64,000 nucleotides of DNA from Apoda limacodes (taxonomy: Eukaryota; Arthropoda; Insecta; Lepidoptera; Limacodidae): contig OX291549.1 of assembly GCA_946406115.1 (NCBI GenBank), positions 22,219,901 through 22,283,900 of the forward strand. Reading direction: 5' to 3'. Numbering within the stretch: position 1 is the stretch's first letter; every line of letters starts with the position of its first letter. The position numbers and the translations under genes are program-made. This document shows, in pieces, positions 35,501 through 50,500 of the stretch. The notes under the pieces were generated by a model that worked only from the letters and a program-made list of their open reading frames with translations, did no database searches and was not told where the DNA came from.

Positions 35501-38500
35501 TTCTGAGCAGGTGCACCTGAAAACCAGCTTGACCCTTTTCGCTTGGTACAAGGACGAGCTGACAGAACTGTCGTCAGTATCAAACTCACAAGTCGAATCG
35601 AACCTTTAAGTCTGAGAAGAGACTTTGTCTTACTGTGTGTATTCTATCTAATGCTTGCTTTGGATTGTGTTCTGAGGAATTGTTTAAAACGACGCATTTT
35701 CTTTTACCATTGCACCACTGGCAATTGGCAGAGATATTTATCCTCACATATTAGAACCTAAATATTACTCACTGTGCGGTATCAAAGATTATCTCGTACG
35801 GTACGCGAACGGTAGGTTATACGGGGTTCTTCAAGTAAAGAGTAATTATATTTTTTTAGGGTCGGCAACAGTAGTGCAAACGCTCATATGATACGGTGAC
35901 CGCTTATACGGCGTAAGCTTGTTGTTATAATAAATAAATAAAAACCTACCCCTTGGGTGAAAACGGCTGGGTTTTCGTCCTCCAGCATTTTCTCGAGCTC
36001 CTCATCTGTTGTGGCGCGGCCAGTAATCTCCAGCTGCCGCTGTATCCGACTCTTGCAGCGGTCGCGGTAGTCGGTCTGCGTGCGGTTGTACTCCGTCATC
36101 ACCTCCACGAACTTACGGGACAGGGTGGAGTGCTGCGTCTTCCTTATCCGAAGGTCCGCCGACGATTTGTTTGAATGCTCCTCTTGTTCGATGTTTTGTT
36201 CTATGTCTGGGGGTACCAAATAATAATGATTTAACCGATTTTAAAATAAAGGTGCCCGTTATTGTTAAGTTACCTATATAACGCTCAGTGTAGGTTACAA
36301 TTATTAAAATATATAAATAAATACCAACACATAGAGGTCTTTGTTAGTTAGTAGGTACTGCTTAACTGATATTATGCATATATTTGTTTTTATTTAGGTA
36401 TTATTCAACTTAGATCAGGACAAATCACCGAGACCCTAGTTTGCTACATATTTATTGTACAAATAACACAACTTCTATTACTTCATCAAAAACAACACTA
36501 CATATCTTGACCTTACTCTCGATTCCATAAGATAAAAGTATGAGACAAATCTAAAGGTCCTTCAAATCATATATGTATATAAGTTCAGAAATGAGAAAAG
36601 ATATAGGTACATTTATATCATAAATAAAATATGTAGTCGAATTTACAACCTACTTTATTGAAGTCGGTAAAAAAAACTTCTCATAAAGAACCCTTCTCAC
36701 AGGTATTTGTATATTACTTACCCATACAATATTATCCATCATATCATAAAAACCTTTTATGAAAAATCATAAACTCATTTTTTTTTTTTAAATAAAAGCT
36801 GTTGTTTAGAAATCTTTTTAAAGGTATACCTATACTTGTAAAGTACCGTTTTATTTTGAACGAAACCCTAAAAGTACAGTTATAAACAATACTTACGTTT
36901 TAACTTCCCTCTAACTTTGTTGGCAGTTTTCTTAATGTCGGCCATGAGATCTTCTAATTCGTGTTTTGTTTCTGTAAAAGGAAAAAACATTTTTCTTTAA
37001 CTTTTATTCGTAGTTACTTCCTTCTTCGGTGGTTTTTTTATAGCTTCTGCTTATTCAAAAAGAGAGAAAATATTACATTTCAAACCTTTTTATTATTGTT
37101 GTCTGGTAGAAGCGTATTTTTTTGAATTTAAATTACATCCCTATCCATTGAATAATAATTTAAGGCTACCCGTACACAAGCTTCTTACGTTGCCAAATCG
37201 CACAATTTGGCGAGTGTAGCGCGACTGCATTATCGGCACCATCCATAAATTAATGTCACGGATTTAAAGAGAAGGATTTCTCACAAAGTACGACAAAGTA
37301 TAAACTTTCATAACAAAAAAAAAATAAAAAAATAATAAAGTATATTTTATAATACACATATAAAAAAATAGTGGGGTACGGGGTCTACTATAGTATAGTG
37401 TATAAACTGAAAACCTATTAATATTGTAAATGTAAATGTTCAGATATTATTGTGATTGTTAGTCAATCAATAATAATCGGCAGATTTAGCTGAATTTATG
37501 ACAGAGAGATAGACCATTAGTGTTCTAACTGAAAAACATTCGGGTGTATTTGTAGGGCACAGTTGTATAATACCTATGCATATATAACAATAACAATAAA
37601 ATGTAGTCTAAAAACCTAATGTTTTTTTTATTTATGATATTATTACACAATATGACATATTTTTAAACTAATCCAACCTTTAATTAGGATTGTTATCACC
37701 TTATTCAAATAACTAAGTAGATAATCTAACCACTTTATTCAAATACAAAAATACGTAGCCACACGATGTATGTTATGATTTATAAAATTGATGTATACCG
37801 TGACTGAATGTATACCGTGCGCTCAGTCTATTAACCAGGGCATTGTTAGCGTAATTGTATTATATTGTGTATCCCTGTTCACCAAATAACCGATACCGTC
37901 AATCAATTGCTGCTGTATGGACAATATAAATCGATTTCACACTCTATATATGTATATACGCATCTGTGTATTGCGAACATCTTATATTTATCGATTATTA
38001 TAAATGTAGTACATACCTTAAGCATGCAAATAAAGCCTCCTCTAGACTACCACATAGGTATAATGTAAATATACATATATATGTCTTTATTTTAATAGTA
38101 ATATATAGTTTTTGCAAAAAAATGTTCCTACCATCGTCATTTGGGCTTGAAAATGAAGCAGACTTTTTTATTTCCCGACCCAGCCTCCCGACAAAGCTAA
38201 GCAAGTAAACCCCACACGAAATCCACTTTTATCATCATACTTTGCAAAAAAGCTTAACAAACTTTGAATAACAAAATGGCTGAAAATAATGACAGTTTAC
38301 TATTAAACATACCTAACTATTTGTTTTATACATCATTGATTTTTATGATAACAGTGTGTCTGTTTTCAGCTTGCATCTTTAGGACGAGGAAGAAGCACAG
38401 AAGGAAAATCTAGTAAAGGGTGATTAATAGTCAGATGATATAGAAGAATATACAATAATAAATTCTAAAATCAACATTGTTCTGGTTTTAGTTACAGTAC

Positions 38501-41500
38501 CTGGGGGCCCAAGCTTTGCTCGTTTTTTTTAACAACGGTATCAATCGTCATGTACCTTTAGTGTTGCTTAACAACGCCATCTATTGTCAAGTAGCGTTAG
38601 TGTTGCTGTGTCGGTAAAAATAATAGTATTACTGGTCACCAATAGATGTCAGGAAGAGTCATATTTTTCAGTTTATCATAAATAAAAAACCTAATTTTGA
38701 GTTTTGTAACAAGTAGTCCTTTTGCTGACAGCACCTTAGAAGGATCCTCTTAAAGATACCCACCCCAAGGATGCCGGCTTCCCTCCTTCCCGTTTTAAAT
38801 ATCTCCCCGGACGTGGTTTTTGAAATTACTACAATAAGGATTAGAGCTATAAAAATACTGTCAAAGGAATAAAACAACTCTATTAAATTAGTGTTTAGTG
38901 TTAGACAATTTGTTTAGTTCATGTTGATAGGACAAATAGTTTCGAACATATGCCTACCTAATTAGCATGAAAAAAAAATTGCAAAATTTACGTTTGTTTT
39001 TGTGATTTGTGTTTTCTTCAAAAACTATATATAAGAGTTTATGAAAAAACTGTTAAGGGCAAAAATATTTTTTATCAAGTTATCCATAAATGTTTTTTTA
39101 AGTACATTTTGATTATACTAATAATAGTTTTGAAAATATGCCTACCTATTGCGCATGACAAAAAATATTTTGCAAAAATCGTGTACCAATAAGTGAAAAG
39201 GGCCTTCGGATATATTTGTCTAGGTACTGATAATTCTTTGAAAAACTGCATATGTGACCAAAATATTCATTCACTATCAGCATACTAATACGAAATTCCA
39301 CCTTGTGCTCTAAAACATACTTTATAGCCGACGTAGCCCAAAGTTTTTGGCATTTTTTTTCATGCAAATTAGGTAGGCACATTCCCAAAAATATTTGTCC
39401 TAACAAGATGAACTAAACGCCAATTTAATAGAGTTTATTTATGCCTTTAACTAGCTCTAATAGTTTTTGTGAAAATTCCAGAAAAACCACGTCCGGGCAG
39501 ACATTTGAAGGAGGACGCGGGGAAAACTAACTAGGGGTGGAGACTTTTGATGGGACACTTATAAGGTATTAAGGCCCACTTGTGCTAATAATCAAAATTA
39601 GGCTATTTATTTTGAGATTTGACAGAATTTTCGCTCAAAAAGCCCGGGCTGTTAAGACGCGCCCACAAGATTAATTGAAGGAGATACTGAATAGAAAACA
39701 TTAATGTCAGATAGTAAATAAACCTAAAAAAATGTTGTAACTCGGGATTATTAATACGTCTAGAAATTTCAAGAACTAACTTAAAAATTTAGGCAGTTCA
39801 TTAAAATACAGATACGCGGAAGTGTGCCAGCCAAGTTCAAAAAGAAAAGTGTTTGTTATTATTTATTTACATAAAACATTTTGCGCTGCTTTCGACCCCT
39901 GTCATTCAACCAGTCCTGCATTTTCTTGTATCTAGCGTGGTCCTCTAAATTAACCAAAATCTATATTTTTTGTAATATTGACGTTCAAATATCACCATTT
40001 TTAGCATCCCTTGACTCACAGCAAAAAACCCTAAGCTAGTTTGTTAGTAAAAAAATTATACAATCCATCCAAGCCATGTCGATAGAAGCTAGTGACATAA
40101 TAAAACACAAAAAACGTCTTACTTCCCGCTTTCGGCTTACCCCCTTTTGCCATTAAGACGCTTGTTGTTAGATAAGGTTAAACAATAAGGAGTGTCCAGG
40201 CGTCGATAAGAAACTTAAGTCGTTTGAATTTTGATCGAGGGGAGGCACTTTGCCAGATTCAACTCTTGGATACTTTGTCTTTTTAGAACGAAAAGTAGGC
40301 TGTAAAAGGTATTGAAAATGCTTTTTAATAGATAGGTAAAATAATAGATATATAGTTTTTAAAAATACTAATAAATAATCCTATAGATAGTAAGTTATCA
40401 GTAATATGGTAAAACGCAATTTTTTTTTTTTTAAATCACAGATAATGTCAAACATAAAAGTTTCAAAGCCAAAATATTGCCTGATTTAATTTAAATAACA
40501 AAATTCAATCAGTAAGCTAAAATTGATACCCTAAAATACTTTTATTTTCATTGTAAATTTTGAATGTTCAAAAGTTATATTGTTTCCCGTCATTGTTAGC
40601 CGAGTTTTCAGCCGATACCGATTCATCCAACTGTTCCCGGGGATCAAAGTGTAGTATCTGTTCTTGACAACTTGTTATCCGAGCGATAATCCCTCATTCT
40701 ACATAAGGAGTAATTTTACCTGATAAACAAATACTTGATAAAGCAATATCTATAGGTATTTGATATGATGATTTCGACTTCATTTTAATTGATAAACTTT
40801 TATAAATTGACTATAGTGAAATTGATCTAAAGAAAACTTACTAAATATGTATAACTAAAACTAAAATAAATTAAACTTAAAATATAAACCATTGCATTAT
40901 GGCATAGTGTCCAGAAGGCTGGCAGCGTTTCCTCTTTGTATGGCTAAACTTATTATTTGCGCCAAGTAACTGCCAGCCACGAGATGTGTCAACCAAAAGT
41001 TTAGACATGTCTTTAAAAAAAATATGTGCATCTGACCCCCATGGGCCCATTGCTTCAACAGCAAAAGGAACAAATACATAGCCCTCTCCCAGAGCTGTGT
41101 ATAAGCGTCTCTTGCAATTTACGGCCACGATTGCAGCAGAACCAGCCCTAACTGATGTTGTAAAAAGATGTGACGATGCAAGGGTATCCCAATAAGTGGC
41201 GTAAATTGATCTTAAATAAAATATTGTCACAGATTTGAATTGCAAGACAATACTGGTTATCAAAGTATACTAACTACAACCCAAACGGATTCGATTCATG
41301 CAACCAGTACAGTTATAAAGAATGTACAGCCCCTTCGATCTAAGACCGGACGGAATCCAAATCATAATAAAAACATATAATAGTAGCTACATTGTGTATT
41401 AAGGGTGGTAAGGGGACAATTACTAAAGAGAAGCTATTGAGTAACCTAAAGCCGAAGGCTAGGTTTTAATGACTCAGTTTTTTTTATTCAGGTACCGGTA

Positions 41501-44500
41501 GTGTGTTACACGCAATGTTTTTTATCATATTTACGAGTACATTAGTAGGAATTTAAGGTGAAAAAATTAGTAATCTCACCACAACACAATTGAAATGGCG
41601 GGATAGAAGTATAGAATAGGCAACGCCACCGCTAAATACATATCTAGAGAATTTATGATTTAAAAATTCTTAGCCGAAGTTTAAACTTGTAATTGCTCGC
41701 TTGGCGATTAGTTCGTATCTTGAACCATTTCCTCTTTGTATGGCTAAACTTATTATTTGCGCCAAGTAACTGCCAGCCACGAGATGTGTCAACCAAAAGT
41801 TTAGACATGTCTTTAAAAAAAATATGTGCATCTGACCCCCATGGGCCCATTGCTTCAACAGCAAAAGGAACAAATACATAGCCCTCTCCCAGAGCTGTGT
41901 ATAAGCGTCTCTTGCAATTTACGGCCACGATTGCAGCAGAACCAGCCCTAACTGATGTTGTAAAAAGATGTGACGATGCAAGGGTATCCCAATAAGTGGC
42001 GTAAATTGATCTTAAATAAAATATTGTCACAGATTTGAATTGCAAGACAATACTGGTTATCAAAGTATACTAACTACAACCCAAACGGATTCGATTCATG
42101 CAACCAGTACAGTTATAAAGAATGTACAGCCCCTTCGATCTAAGACCGGACGGAATCCAAATCATAATAAAAACATATAATAGTAGCTACATTGTGTATT
42201 AAGAGTGGTAAGGGGACAATTACTAAAGAGAAGCTATTGAGTAACCTAAAGCCGAAGGCTAGGTTTTAATGACTCAGTTTTTTTTATTCAGGTACCGGTA
42301 GTGTGTTACACGCAATGTTTTTTATCATATTTACGAGTACATTAGTAGGAATATAAGGTGAAAAAATTAGTAATCTCACCACAACACAATTGAAATGGCG
42401 GGATAGAAGTATAGAATAGGCAACGCCACCGCTAAATACATATCTAGAGAATTTATGATTTAAAAATTCTTAGCCGAAGTTTAAACTTGTAATTGCTCGC
42501 TTGGCGATTAGTTCGTATCTTGAACCACAGATGGCAATTTTATAGATACTTGATAGAGAAGTCAGTACGTACGTAGAGCGCGCGCTGTGCGTTCATAAGT
42601 CATTATCGCCCATGAGTTCTATGAAGCTTTGCCTTGCGGAAAGCAAAATTTACAAAGAAAAAGCCCGTGGGAGTAATTAAAGTCTTAGCACCCATTTTAC
42701 TAGCACGTAATGTCACAGTTTATAAGTATGTGTGATGAAAAAGAAATTGCATTGTATCTAATAATTATAGTAAAGCCTCATAAATAAATGACTTCAAACT
42801 ACTTTACTTTACTCTAGGTATCAGTGGCGTGCACTCTATATAGGCAGAAAGACACTGCCTGCCCTTGAGAATTTACCATTTATATATAATAGTAAATATA
42901 AAATGTCAGGCTAATAAACCCCATCTTGTGTTTTCATTTAGTATTTTACGTAGCTACAGACTGTCCATTCTGAATAATTCGCTTACGCTTTTCGCGTAGA
43001 CAGCGGTGACAGAAGCAGAAGGATTAGATACTGTAAATTACTTAAATGGCCTAACAAACACACTCACAAAGAAACGAGCTGACAATCAAGTACATGTCTT
43101 TGCGCAGGTAGTGTCGCTACCGTCTACGAGAAAAATGATTGCATCTCTCTATATAAACGTTAGTTTTATATTTGCATGGTTTTCACAGAAGTTACACTTA
43201 AAGTTAGTGCCTCAAATCAAAAGTGAGCTATCCATGCAAAATTACAAAAAACTGTCGATATCTCCGACGAGTATCTCGAACTACACTGAACAAAATAGTT
43301 CGTTAGATGTAACCGAACTTTCGTCTACCTGTAACTTAGCTCAGTCACCAACTGCGAAGCGGCGGTAAACGGGAATCCAATGCCAGGTGAAGAGTTATGC
43401 CTGGCGAACGTCTTAGTCCACTTCACATACGATTCGGTTTGTATATATAAACGCTATAATTAAGTATATAATTGCATTGAGTCGTTATAAATGTTAGTCA
43501 AATCTTTGAAATTTGTTATATCTCATATTCTAAGCATAAATAAATTGAACATGACTTCAAAACTGTAAAAACGTAAATTTCCATACAAAAACGAAAAGTT
43601 TCAAGACGTGATTGTAATTTAAATAACAAGAAGTATGACGAAAATACGTCTGATCGTAATAAATTTAAAATGTTCTATTATAATAATTTTTCAGATTCTT
43701 AGAACTCACGATAAAAAAGGAGTAAAAGGAAGGCGGCACACAACATTTTACTTTGAAAGATAATACTTTGAGTTTTTATTTTTTTTTAATTCAAATTCTG
43801 AAGTTTTGAAGTCATGTTCAATTTATTTATGCTTAGAATTTGAGATATAACGAATTTCAAAGATTTGACTAACATTTATAACGACTCAATGCAATTATAT
43901 ACTTAATTATAGCGTTTAAAATTTGCACATGAGAGAAAAGTTATATGAAAACCTTAAATGGTTTTTAAGACCTATTCGCCGATATTACGATAGGGTAAAA
44001 AAAATAATATCACAGTTCTATAAGTATAGAGAGCTAGTATAAATATTTGTTCAATTTTATTTGTTATAAAATACCTCCTACAAAAGACACCATTTCGTAA
44101 AATTTCTTTAAAATCGGTTCGAATATGACGGAAATATTAATATAAGGGTTTAACATCGAGCAGACGGACAAGGCAAAACTTACAAAACCTTCTGACCTTG
44201 GGTGTTTGGTCGCTAGTGTATTGTAAGTTCACACCATTTCAATATCGCGACTGTAGTGATATGTGATGTGAAAATGTACTTTTTGACCGCGCGCCGGCGG
44301 GTCGATTCCGTAAAAAGATTGCTTACCTTTTTGAAAGAAATACGATATACATTGCGGTTTCGCGACAATCTATGAATGTCACACGAAATTTCAAATGCGC
44401 AAACTAAGTCTTATTTCTATGGATTTTAAACGAGAATGGTTAGCTGTCATTTTACGGAATCGAGCCGCGGGTCAGAAAAGTTTGTTGCACTATATGTTTT

Positions 44501-47500
44501 ATTAGTTGTTTCATTCAGTTTCATCGAATTCAAATAATAAAAAAAAAATTCTACGCAATCAAGGTCATCGCTAAACTTAAGTGCTAAACTAATGTATATC
44601 AAACCTACCTACTTACTTTTGTTGATTAAAAACGTAGTTATTTTTTTTGTTTGTGTACATACAGTTTTAAGATTTTGTTATTGTGTACCTAATTTGTTCT
44701 TAAATAAAATAATAAGGCTACGATAGAAAACACGAACTTTGAAAGTAGTTTAGGCAGTGTGTGTTATAGTAAACGGCCGTTGTATTCCGGATACTGATCT
44801 GATTGCGTTACTAAAAGGGGAGGGGCAAGGGAAAGACATAGTATGTACCCAAAAAATCTATTTAAAACAAAGCAATAGGTACAATACTATTTAACTGGCA
44901 AATTTCGTGTAAATATACAAATAATAATATAATTTATGGAATGATATATGGGTTTGGGGTGGCATACCACAATTTACATTTATATTTTTTTATATATTAT
45001 ATTTATAATTATACACGTAGCAATTTTTTGGTGAGTCGACTTTTTTATCGTTTTTCCCTCCCCTGACTAAAACCTATGTGCACGTGCTAGGCATTCATAA
45101 CTCTAAGTCAAGAACATTAATAGGTGAAGTCTGTAGTTTTTAATTGTATAAAATTCAAAACACCAGTTAATTAAATAAGATAATACACAACCGCGTAACT
45201 ATTCAATTAAACTCAAATCATCTGATTAATCTAACTAGGTATTATTCAAAACTAAAACCATCATTCGTGTGCTAAAAGAAACCGACTCATAATATTCTAC
45301 GACAGCGGTTCATAATAATTATTACGATCGGCCGAGATCCGGGGTAGAGGGTAAAAGCTGGGGCATCTATTCAGTGGGTAAATCTCTGTGTCAACGTCAG
45401 GCCGACCTCAGCTGCGATATAACAGGAACGAGAAAAATTGCCTACCTATCAGGCAGAGACGGCTTGAAAGCGTACTTATCGGCCTTAGTGCAGATTTGTG
45501 TCGACATCACCAACGCTGAAAACGTGTGCTTTCACTCAATTAAGATTTCAGCTTCAGATTGAATTTGATAAAGTTATTTAAATATCTATGTATGTTCTAA
45601 TTTTTTACCTTGTTGTTGTTTTATTTGTTAGTATATGGTTAAGTGGAATGTTTTGCACGGAAATACATATCGTGGAAAATCGACTGAAATTACGTTTTTA
45701 GTAGCAACTTTTTATTTATTTTAAAACTAGCTTTTGTACGCGGTTCCACCCGCCCTAAATTCGGTTATCGGTGTAGGATTTCATCGGCAACTCGTCAATT
45801 ATTGAATAATAACTGACTCACAATTGACGTTTCCAGGTAGTCTATGTCCTTTCCCGGGATTGAAACTATCTCCATGGCAAATTTGCCCACCCTAAATTCG
45901 GTCAGGGGGCGTCCATAAATAACGTGGCGCGTTTAGGGGCAGGGAGGTAGTTGAGCAAAATCTCACCCAGTCTCACGTGGCGGAGAGAGGGGGGGTTCCG
46001 CCAAATATCACGTAATTTTGTACAGTGTAGAATTGCGAGAAAACTGTGTTAAATATCGCCAAATCTTAATTTATTTTATACCATCATACTAGTACTATCA
46101 TATCAATATTATAAATGCGAAAGTGACTTTGTTTATTCTTCACGTCGGAACGGAGCATCTAGTTAGGCTCAAATATAGCACAGAGATAGTTGCAGAGTCG
46201 GAGACGGACATAGACTACTTCTCATTCCGGAAAATTCAAAAGTTCCTGCAAGAATAACAATAACCAAAGTCCACGTGGACGAACTACAGCTCCAACTACG
46301 GCATAATAACCGTTTTTATTATATATAGTGCTATAATCAAGGAGATGCCGTAGAAAATTCCGCACCGATAGAATTAAAAATATTAAGTTACTTATTTAAA
46401 AGGTTAGTCATTTATATGTTTTAAAAATATATCGCATAAATAAAATGATATTTTCTGAAATTCCCCATGGATTTAAACCTTCTCACAAAGCACTTAGCAA
46501 AGAACTTCAAGGCTTTAATAATATAATTCTACCGTGTTTCCGACTTATTGTAACAACACGGAACTTACATTTCCTCTGTGTCGGCTATTGAAAGTTTCAA
46601 ACGCGATTTATGTATAACCGGGTCGAACTCAGTACCTACCTTTATTGTGTGAGAAACTTAACAAATTGGAACTTATGAAGTAAAATAGTATTTAGTAATT
46701 AAGACATACATGACGAAATAGATATATATGTACTTTATTTATTTGAGACATCTTGAAGGTTGGAGTCTTCGAAGTAAACATATCACAACGGCCATATCCT
46801 CAATATAAATAAGTATTTCATATCAAAAAATGCGGTCAAAAGATTATTCTCGCGCCAGGACTTGAGCCTGTGACCCTAAGATTCCGTATTTGTGCTCTAT
46901 CACTTAGCTATGGATGTACAATCTAGCTGGTCAAAATCCTGACTACGCATCTTTGCTCTGAAAATACGCATGTTACGAACGTCATTCCTTAATGGTACGG
47001 TAACATCAAGACGGAATCTTAGGGTAACAGGTCTTGGCTAGAGGTTAATCATTTAATGGCATGATTGATATTAAAATATGTATTTATATTGATGAATAGC
47101 CATAGATACGAGTCTGTTGACCTCAAAGACTCCAACTTTCAGGAAGTCTCAAAAGAAACAAGTTTATTTCTGTGTGTATATTTATTTATCATGTATTTCT
47201 TTATTTTATTAAGATTTGTATATTTGTAAGGTTAATGTACTATATAGGACTTCATGAGTTCCTAGTACCTATTTTTTGTGTTTATGACGTTCCTAACGAG
47301 CGCATTTTCACAGCAAGGATGTAGCTCTGTGGTAGAGCACAGACGGAATCTTAGGATCGCAGGTTCAAGTCCTAACTCGAGGTTAAGCTTTTGATTGCAT
47401 TTTTGATATAAAAACATCTATTTATATTAATAGTCCATAAAATTTTAATTTAGGTGAGTATATTGTCCTATTAGCTATTTCCTGTGACTAAAGGCTAACA

Positions 47501-50500
47501 CATTTAACCAAGTACCAATATACCAAGTGCAAAGTATTAACTCTCATCTCATCAAATGAACTTGAAAACAGATAGGCAATGTTAAATACGCTGATTTACT
47601 CATCATATAACATTTTTACTTATTACTTGCAGTTCCAACTGAATAAAGTGAAGGTTGATTACCATAACATTCGGCAGTGCAACTGCACTATTCCGTATTC
47701 GCATAAGTAACAAACTGTTTGGCATGCAGGTTAATGACGGTCTCTTGACTGATCGAACAAAAGTAATGAACATCTACAAAATTAAATACTAGATAGAACA
47801 TTTAACTAAGAAATAGTCTAGCCAAATAATATACAGTAACCAAAACTCACAAATCTGTTGAAACCCAGACATTGACGTGGTAACGTGGGTACGAAAAAAA
47901 GATATTGGTTTGAAGAAAAAAATAATTTGACACCTTCGAGCTGTTTTTTATAACAACTTGTGTGAAAACCGCTGCACTGATAGCTTATTGGTACAATTTG
48001 CAAGATTTCTCCAGGGCTCTAAAGATAAGAATCTTAGTTGCAGCTAAGAAACTTTTTAAAATTTTAAGTATATATAAATACTTGTGAATATACATTTATA
48101 CTTGGCTATTTCGTTTATAAAGCAGAAAAAGTGTCAACAGTTTTTCAAAGTTATCCTTTTAACATGCCATAAGAGTTTCGTCACGAACGAGCTCAGAAAA
48201 GGTGCCATTAGTGGTCTTCCATCCAAAAACTGACCGCACCCGGCGTTTGCACACAATAGCCGCTAAAATATAACATAACATTCCTAAACATAAAAATTTA
48301 CGTTTCATAAATTTCCGACAGTCCGTCTATACAAGTTTAAGAAAGCTTATAAAATTAATAAAATATCAAAAAGAAAGAAACTTTTATATAAATGTAAGTT
48401 TCCACGATACAAGCGACACATTACTCTTCATTCAGCGACAACGACGAAGCTGACAAAACGACAAAAACTCACCTTCATGAATAGACCAGATAAAAAGCTG
48501 CATCACAACTTTTAAAATTCGAATCCATTCTTCGTGGAACTTTTCCACAATGGTCGGAATTTTAGTGAAAGAAATGTTTCGGATTCTAAATGAACAGAAA
48601 TAAATTGAAGTATACTCTACTTAAAATTGTTAAAGTGATATTAGGTACTTACCTACTGATTAGCTACTGTTCGCAAGTCCCCTTACATGAAAAGTCCTCT
48701 TAAGAGGGCGATATAGGCCAGAAAGCTAATTTCTGTAATTCTAACGTTGTGTATGTAAATGTACTATAAATCATTAGATAATGTCATATACATTACTATG
48801 AGATATATATGTTATATACTTCTTAAGTAATTTATACCGTAATGACGCCTTGAAACTTTAAATTTTTTGTATGGAATTTAACGTTATTACCGTTTTGTAG
48901 TCACATTTTTTGACTTTTCGCTACAACTTAGAGTCTATGCATTAGATAACAAGCTATTCTAATTATTTAACCAACTTTCATTACAAGTAAAGGCAAAACA
49001 CGCTTTAAAAATTTGCACAAGTGTTGAAACAATGGTCACTTCCAGATTTTTTATTGCATTAAATACAATAAATGAAAATCATTCAGTAAGGTTATGCACT
49101 AGACAAAAGCAAGTTTTATAACATATATTTTTTTCAATGCTTTAGATGCTATAGTTTAGCCACAAAATTTACCAAAAACGGCGTATTTACGCTGTCTAGC
49201 CTATACCCAAGCCTTAAATTAATGTTAGCTGATAGATCTGTCCGGGATCAACTAATTATTACATATTTTCAATGCCACTTTCGTATAAAGCTAATATCAA
49301 AAATATAAATATCAAAAACATATAAACGAAATTGAGAACCTCCTCCTTTTTTTGAATTTGTTTAAAAATATAAAACTAATCAATTTTTAGCAGAAATGGG
49401 TGCTGTAACTTACAGATATATATTCAATATTTATATCTTTGCAATCAGCTTTCTACGAAGAGGGAGTGAGTAATATTTAACGGCGCGGGCGGCACTAGAT
49501 AGCAGCTTCAACCCCTTGAAGTAATACCCTAGTCCTATTTTTTTTTTTAATTAAGGTATTTTGTCATTCGACCCAAGGTAATACATGTCAGTATCTTTAA
49601 AGACAAAATCAGAGCAGGCCAGGCAGGCAGAATCTTTTAGTTCCAGCCAATTTGGGTCAATGGCTAATAAGGGACAAGTCCATGTTATTAGTTGAGTGCA
49701 TGATACGTATTTAGGAGGATTGGGTCACTTGGGACCGATGTTATCAATGTTACTGCCGAAAAGTAATTATCGCCAACAGATTTTTTGGCGCTTTTCAGTT
49801 GACATCAATTATATTTATTTATTTATTTAGTACACGATATATTTGTATATGTACAAAGGGAGTGAGAATATCAATTTTTATTTCAACGTAACAAATGTAA
49901 TCTATACTAATATTATAAAGCTAAAGAGATTGTTTGTTTGTTTGCTTGAACGCGCTAATCTCGGGAACTACTCGTCCGATTTAAAAAAATATTTTAGTGT
50001 TAGATAGCCTATTTACCGAGAAAGGCTGTAGGCTATATATCATCACGCTAAGACCAATAGGAGAGAAGCAACAATGAAGAATGCTTGAAAATCGGAGGTT
50101 TTTTCCTTTTGAGAGCTTCCGCTGCGTGCGCTGCGTAAACGGTTAAAGTTTCGCAAAAATCATGTGTGACAGAATTGTTCACCTTTTAAATGTTCTAAAA
50201 AAAAAAATCCGCGACTGCATATGTCTATCTTTTAAGGTTGGCTCACTATAACTTTTTATATGCTAACCAAATTTGTTCTAAAATAATGCAAATGCAAAGG
50301 TGTTTTTATAAACATTATATTAATTCTTATCCAAATAAATATGTTATTTATCACAAGTATTTAATTTAAAACGAAATAACCCTTTACATCATTCGATTTT
50401 AATGAATATCTTAAGAGGATATCGCAGTTTTAAAATAACATTGCAGCAAAATAATGATAAAGTACTGCGCGCGCGTTAATGATGTGCAAGCCCGGCGGGT

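Noticed and set aside
38531..38608. CRISPR-like or satellite array (39-bp units)
   Set aside because: The units are directly adjacent without spacers and belong to a dispersed eukaryotic repeat; CRISPR does not apply here.
40897..42063. Intact retrotransposon gene in the duplicated units
   Set aside because: The open frames of 128 and 136 codons are truncated and the known C-terminal motif continues only in another frame, so it is a dead remnant.
43006..43368. 120-codon + strand open frame as a host gene
   Set aside because: No recognisable domain, no splice context, and upstream sequence of transposon type. Left as unassigned.
47312..47390. Functional tRNA gene
   Set aside because: The A and B boxes are good but the acceptor stem does not close, and related copies with the same non-tRNA body lie nearby; it is a SINE.
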